From: Deltaproteobacteria bacterium
GTDB lineage: Bacteria; Myxococcota; B64-G9
Length of the DNA: 15,230 nt
Direction: 5' to 3'
Assembly (NCBI GenBank): GCA_030591745.1
Contig: JAUVAM010000016.1
Coordinates: 1 to 15,230 of the forward strand
In this document: positions 13,287 to 15,230 of the stretch, one piece after another
Position numbering within the stretch: the first letter of the stretch is position 1
Layout of the letters: each line of letters begins with the position of its first letter
Program-made: the position numbers and the translations under genes
The notes under the pieces: generated by a model
What the model was told of the DNA's origin: nothing
Seen by the model: the letters and a program-made list of their open reading frames with translations, nothing else
Databases searched by the model: none

Positions 13287-15230
13287 CTATTTATTTAACA
13301 TGGCTCGAATGCGCGACAGGTGCTCCATCGCCGTACTTTCGTCAACGGGCGCGGTCTGATCCTCGACCTCGAGCAAGGACTCATCCAAATCGGCGAGGTA
13401 GCGGCTGACGACCCGCTCGCGGGCCTTGCCTCGCACCACCCGGCTTGCGGCCCGGGTGATGATCAACTCATCCTTGGCCCGGGTGATGCCGACATAACAA
13501 AGACGCCGCTCCTCGGCCAGGTCCCCGACATCCACGTCGCTGATCGAGGGATTCATCACCCTGGCATGAGGAAGATAGCCCTCTTCGGCCCCCACCAAAA
13601 AGACCAAGGAAAACTCAAGGCCCTTGGCCCCATGAAGACTGGAGAGGGTAATGAGACCGCGCCCTTCATCTTCCTTGTCTTTGTCGCTATCCAACTCGTT
13701 CAGGCTGAGCTGATGCAGATACTCTCGCAGGCTGGGTTTGGTCGCCGATTTTTCATATCCTTCCAGCCCGATTAGAAAATCCTCAACCCCGGCCCAACGT
13801 TTTTCCGCCGCATCCCCTGTGTTCGAAGACTTGATGACCGATTGATGCAGACCGATTTGCACCAAGAGGGAACGCACGGCCCCGACCAGAGGCCCTTTGC
13901 GGAGACTTTTGCGATGGCCGACCATCAACTCGGAAAACTGCCGAACCGCCGGCAGCACCCGATCCCCTTCACCGAGCACCTGACTCGCTTGCTCCACCGC
14001 TTTCGAGACAGGCAGGTTCCTCTGTTCGGCCCAGGCAGCAAGCTTGGCTACGGTTTGGGCTCCGATGCCGCGGGCCGGCACATTGATGATGCGCCGCAAA
14101 CTCAAAGAATCGACGGGATGTATCGCCAAGCGCAAATAGGCCAGCAAGTCCTTGACCTCTTTGCGATCGAAAAATGAACGCCCACCCAAAACCCGATAGG
14201 AGAGATCCCGGGCTCGAAGGGCCGCCTCGAAAGCCCGCGCCAACTTGTTGGAGCGATAGAGAATGGCGACCCCATCGAGTCGGCAACCGCCGGCATCCAC
14301 CCGATCTCGAATCAAATCGCCCACCCAGGCCGCTTCCTTCTCGCCGTCCTCACTGACCACCAGGCGGACTGTGGGGCCTTGTTCCCGGGTGGCCAACAGG
14401 CTCTTGGGATGCCGATCCGGGTTGGCCTCAATGACTGCATTGGCCAGCTCGAGCACCTTGGCCACCGAACGGTAGTTGCGCTGAAGAAAGACGCTGCGGC
14501 CGCCGGGAAAATCGGTGGCGAACTGCAGAATATTTTTCACCTCGGCGCCCCGCCAACCATAGATGGACTGATCATCATCGCCCACCACACATAGATTCAT
14601 GTGCTCGCCTGCGATGGCCCGCAGCATGCGCAACTGGGCCGAGTTGGTATCCTGATACTCGTCGACCAGCACCCGCTGAAAGCGATCCGACCAGCGGCGC
14701 CTGCAGGCCTTGGAGCGCTCCATCATCTGCGTGGGTTTGCAAACCAGATCGTCAAAATCCACAGCCGCCTGGGCTTCGAGCATCTCCAAATAGGCAGGAT
14801 AGAAGGCCTGGGTGGCTTGCTCATAAGGGTCTTCCGAGGCCTCCATCGCCTCCGGCGATATGAACGCATTCTTGTATGCGCTGATGCGACTGGCCACCGC
14901 CCCCAAATCAAAGCTGCGATCCATGCGCAGCCGGCCTGAGATCTCCCGCAGGCAAGCCATCTGATCACCTTGATCGAAAATGACGAAACGACCGGCTCGA
15001 CGCCGATGCGCTGCTTCTTCCCGCAGCATGGACAAGCCCAGGGCGTGAAAGGTGCGCAAGGTGACTTTCTCCACCACCCTGCCCACCATGGCCTTAAGTC
15101 TTTCGCGCATTTCGGCGGCGGCCTTGTTGGTGAAAGTCACGGCCAAGATCTGTTCGGCCGGCACACCTTGCTCGATCATGTAGGCGATGCGATGGGTGAT
15201 GACCCGGGTTTTGCCGCTGCCCGCACCGGC
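13287..15230 (-). CDS. Rep/UvrD-type superfamily 1A DNA helicase, N-terminus beyond right edge
   Basis: The frame stays open to the right edge, giving 647 residues. The first visible residues are AGAGSGKTRVITHR, the Walker A motif, so roughly 20 N-terminal residues and the start lie outside the window; ATG 15179 is internal. Further helicase motifs in order are VTFTNKAAAEMRER (Ia), LVDEYQDTNSAQLR (II), VVGDDDQSIYGWRGAE (III), FLQRNYRS (IV), LSSLHGAKGLEF (V) and EERRLCYVGITRAKDEL (VI). GGRSFFDRKEVKDLLAYLR and the lack of a long C-terminal tail favour Rep over PcrA/UvrD. It unwinds DNA 3'-5' with ATP in replication restart or repair. The gene is convergent with the HTH/receiver gene, with 20 bp between stops and no clear terminator. 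All catalytic motifs look intact. Confidence 0.95.
   Translation of the reverse strand, partial: AGAGSGKTRVITHRIAYMIEQGVPAEQILAVTFTNKAAAEMRERLKAMVGRVVEKVTLRTFHALGLSMLREEAAHRRRAGRFVIFDQGDQMACLREISGRLRMDRSFDLGAVASRISAYKNAFISPEAMEASEDPYEQATQAFYPAYLEMLEAQAAVDFDDLVCKPTQMMERSKACRRRWSDRFQRVLVDEYQDTNSAQLRMLRAIAGEHMNLCVVGDDDQSIYGWRGAEVKNILQFATDFPGGRSVFLQRNYRSVAKVLELANAVIEANPDRHPKSLLATREQGPTVRLVVSEDGEKEAAWVGDLIRDRVDAGGCRLDGVAILYRSNKLARAFEAALRARDLSYRVLGGRSFFDRKEVKDLLAYLRLAIHPVDSLSLRRIINVPARGIGAQTVAKLAAWAEQRNLPVSKAVEQASQVLGEGDRVLPAVRQFSELMVGHRKSLRKGPLVGAVRSLLVQIGLHQSVIKSSNTGDAAEKRWAGVEDFLIGLEGYEKSATKPSLREYLHQLSLNELDSDKDKEDEGRGLITLSSLHGAKGLEFSLVFLVGAEEGYLPHARVMNPSISDVDVGDLAEERRLCYVGITRAKDELIITRAASRVVRGKARERVVSRYLADLDESLLEVEDQTAPVDESTAMEHLSRIRAMLNK

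Noticed and set aside
13260..13290. Bidirectional terminator between the HTH/receiver and helicase genes
   Set aside because: The short AT-rich gap shows no stem with adequate pairing.

Overview
The window looks like a chromosomal segment of a GC-rich Gram-negative bacterium, most plausibly an uncultured member of Myxococcota or a related deltaproteobacterial lineage. This inference rests on four things: lipoproteins with Cys-rich 'DCD...GCE' repeats and a choice-of-anchor L-type C-terminus, a beta-propeller lipoprotein with a CX4CH cytochrome-like tail, an HTH-receiver regulator, and a PP2C phosphatase. I see no mobile element, CRISPR array, rRNA or tRNA.

Left region (1-7051, all minus strand). 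Five genes lie in one orientation, and all five products carry an export signal. In transcription order they are a UshA-type 5'-nucleotidase (7051-5381), a beta-propeller/cytochrome-like lipoprotein (5409-3358), a HEAT-repeat protein (3361-2528), a Cys-repeat lipoprotein (2502-736) and a small unrecognised exported protein cut by the left edge (649-1). The first three overlap (29 bp and an ATGA 4 bp overlap) and the fourth follows after 24 bp, so they are probably one transcription unit of envelope proteins. The last gene is set apart by 86 bp holding an 8-bp inverted repeat and has lower GC. A candidate promoter for the unit lies at 7097-7125.

Middle region (7128-11209). A large unrecognised lipoprotein with a Cys-rich C-terminus (minus) is divergent from a PP2C-type Ser/Thr protein phosphatase (plus). 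The spacer between them holds a sigma70-like promoter for the phosphatase and a partial sigma54-like match facing the lipoprotein. The phosphatase converges with ilvE (branched-chain aminotransferase, minus), whose leader can form two mutually exclusive hairpins around its ribosome binding site.

Right region (11371-15230). A tightly packed plus-strand unit encodes TrmH (tRNA Gm18 2'-O-methyltransferase), a membrane-anchored TPR protein and a small HTH plus degenerate receiver protein; neighbouring genes overlap by 4 and 14 bp. It converges with a Rep/UvrD-type DNA helicase that runs off the right edge just beyond its Walker A motif.

Several genes need a start other than the longest open frame: 3361, 7051, 9203, 9358 and 11371. 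Two genes are real only as edge-truncated frames: 1-649 and the helicase beyond 15179. The most interesting parts are the all-exported left-hand unit with two unusual lipoproteins and the degenerate HTH-receiver regulator. I found no clear evidence of a wholly new system.
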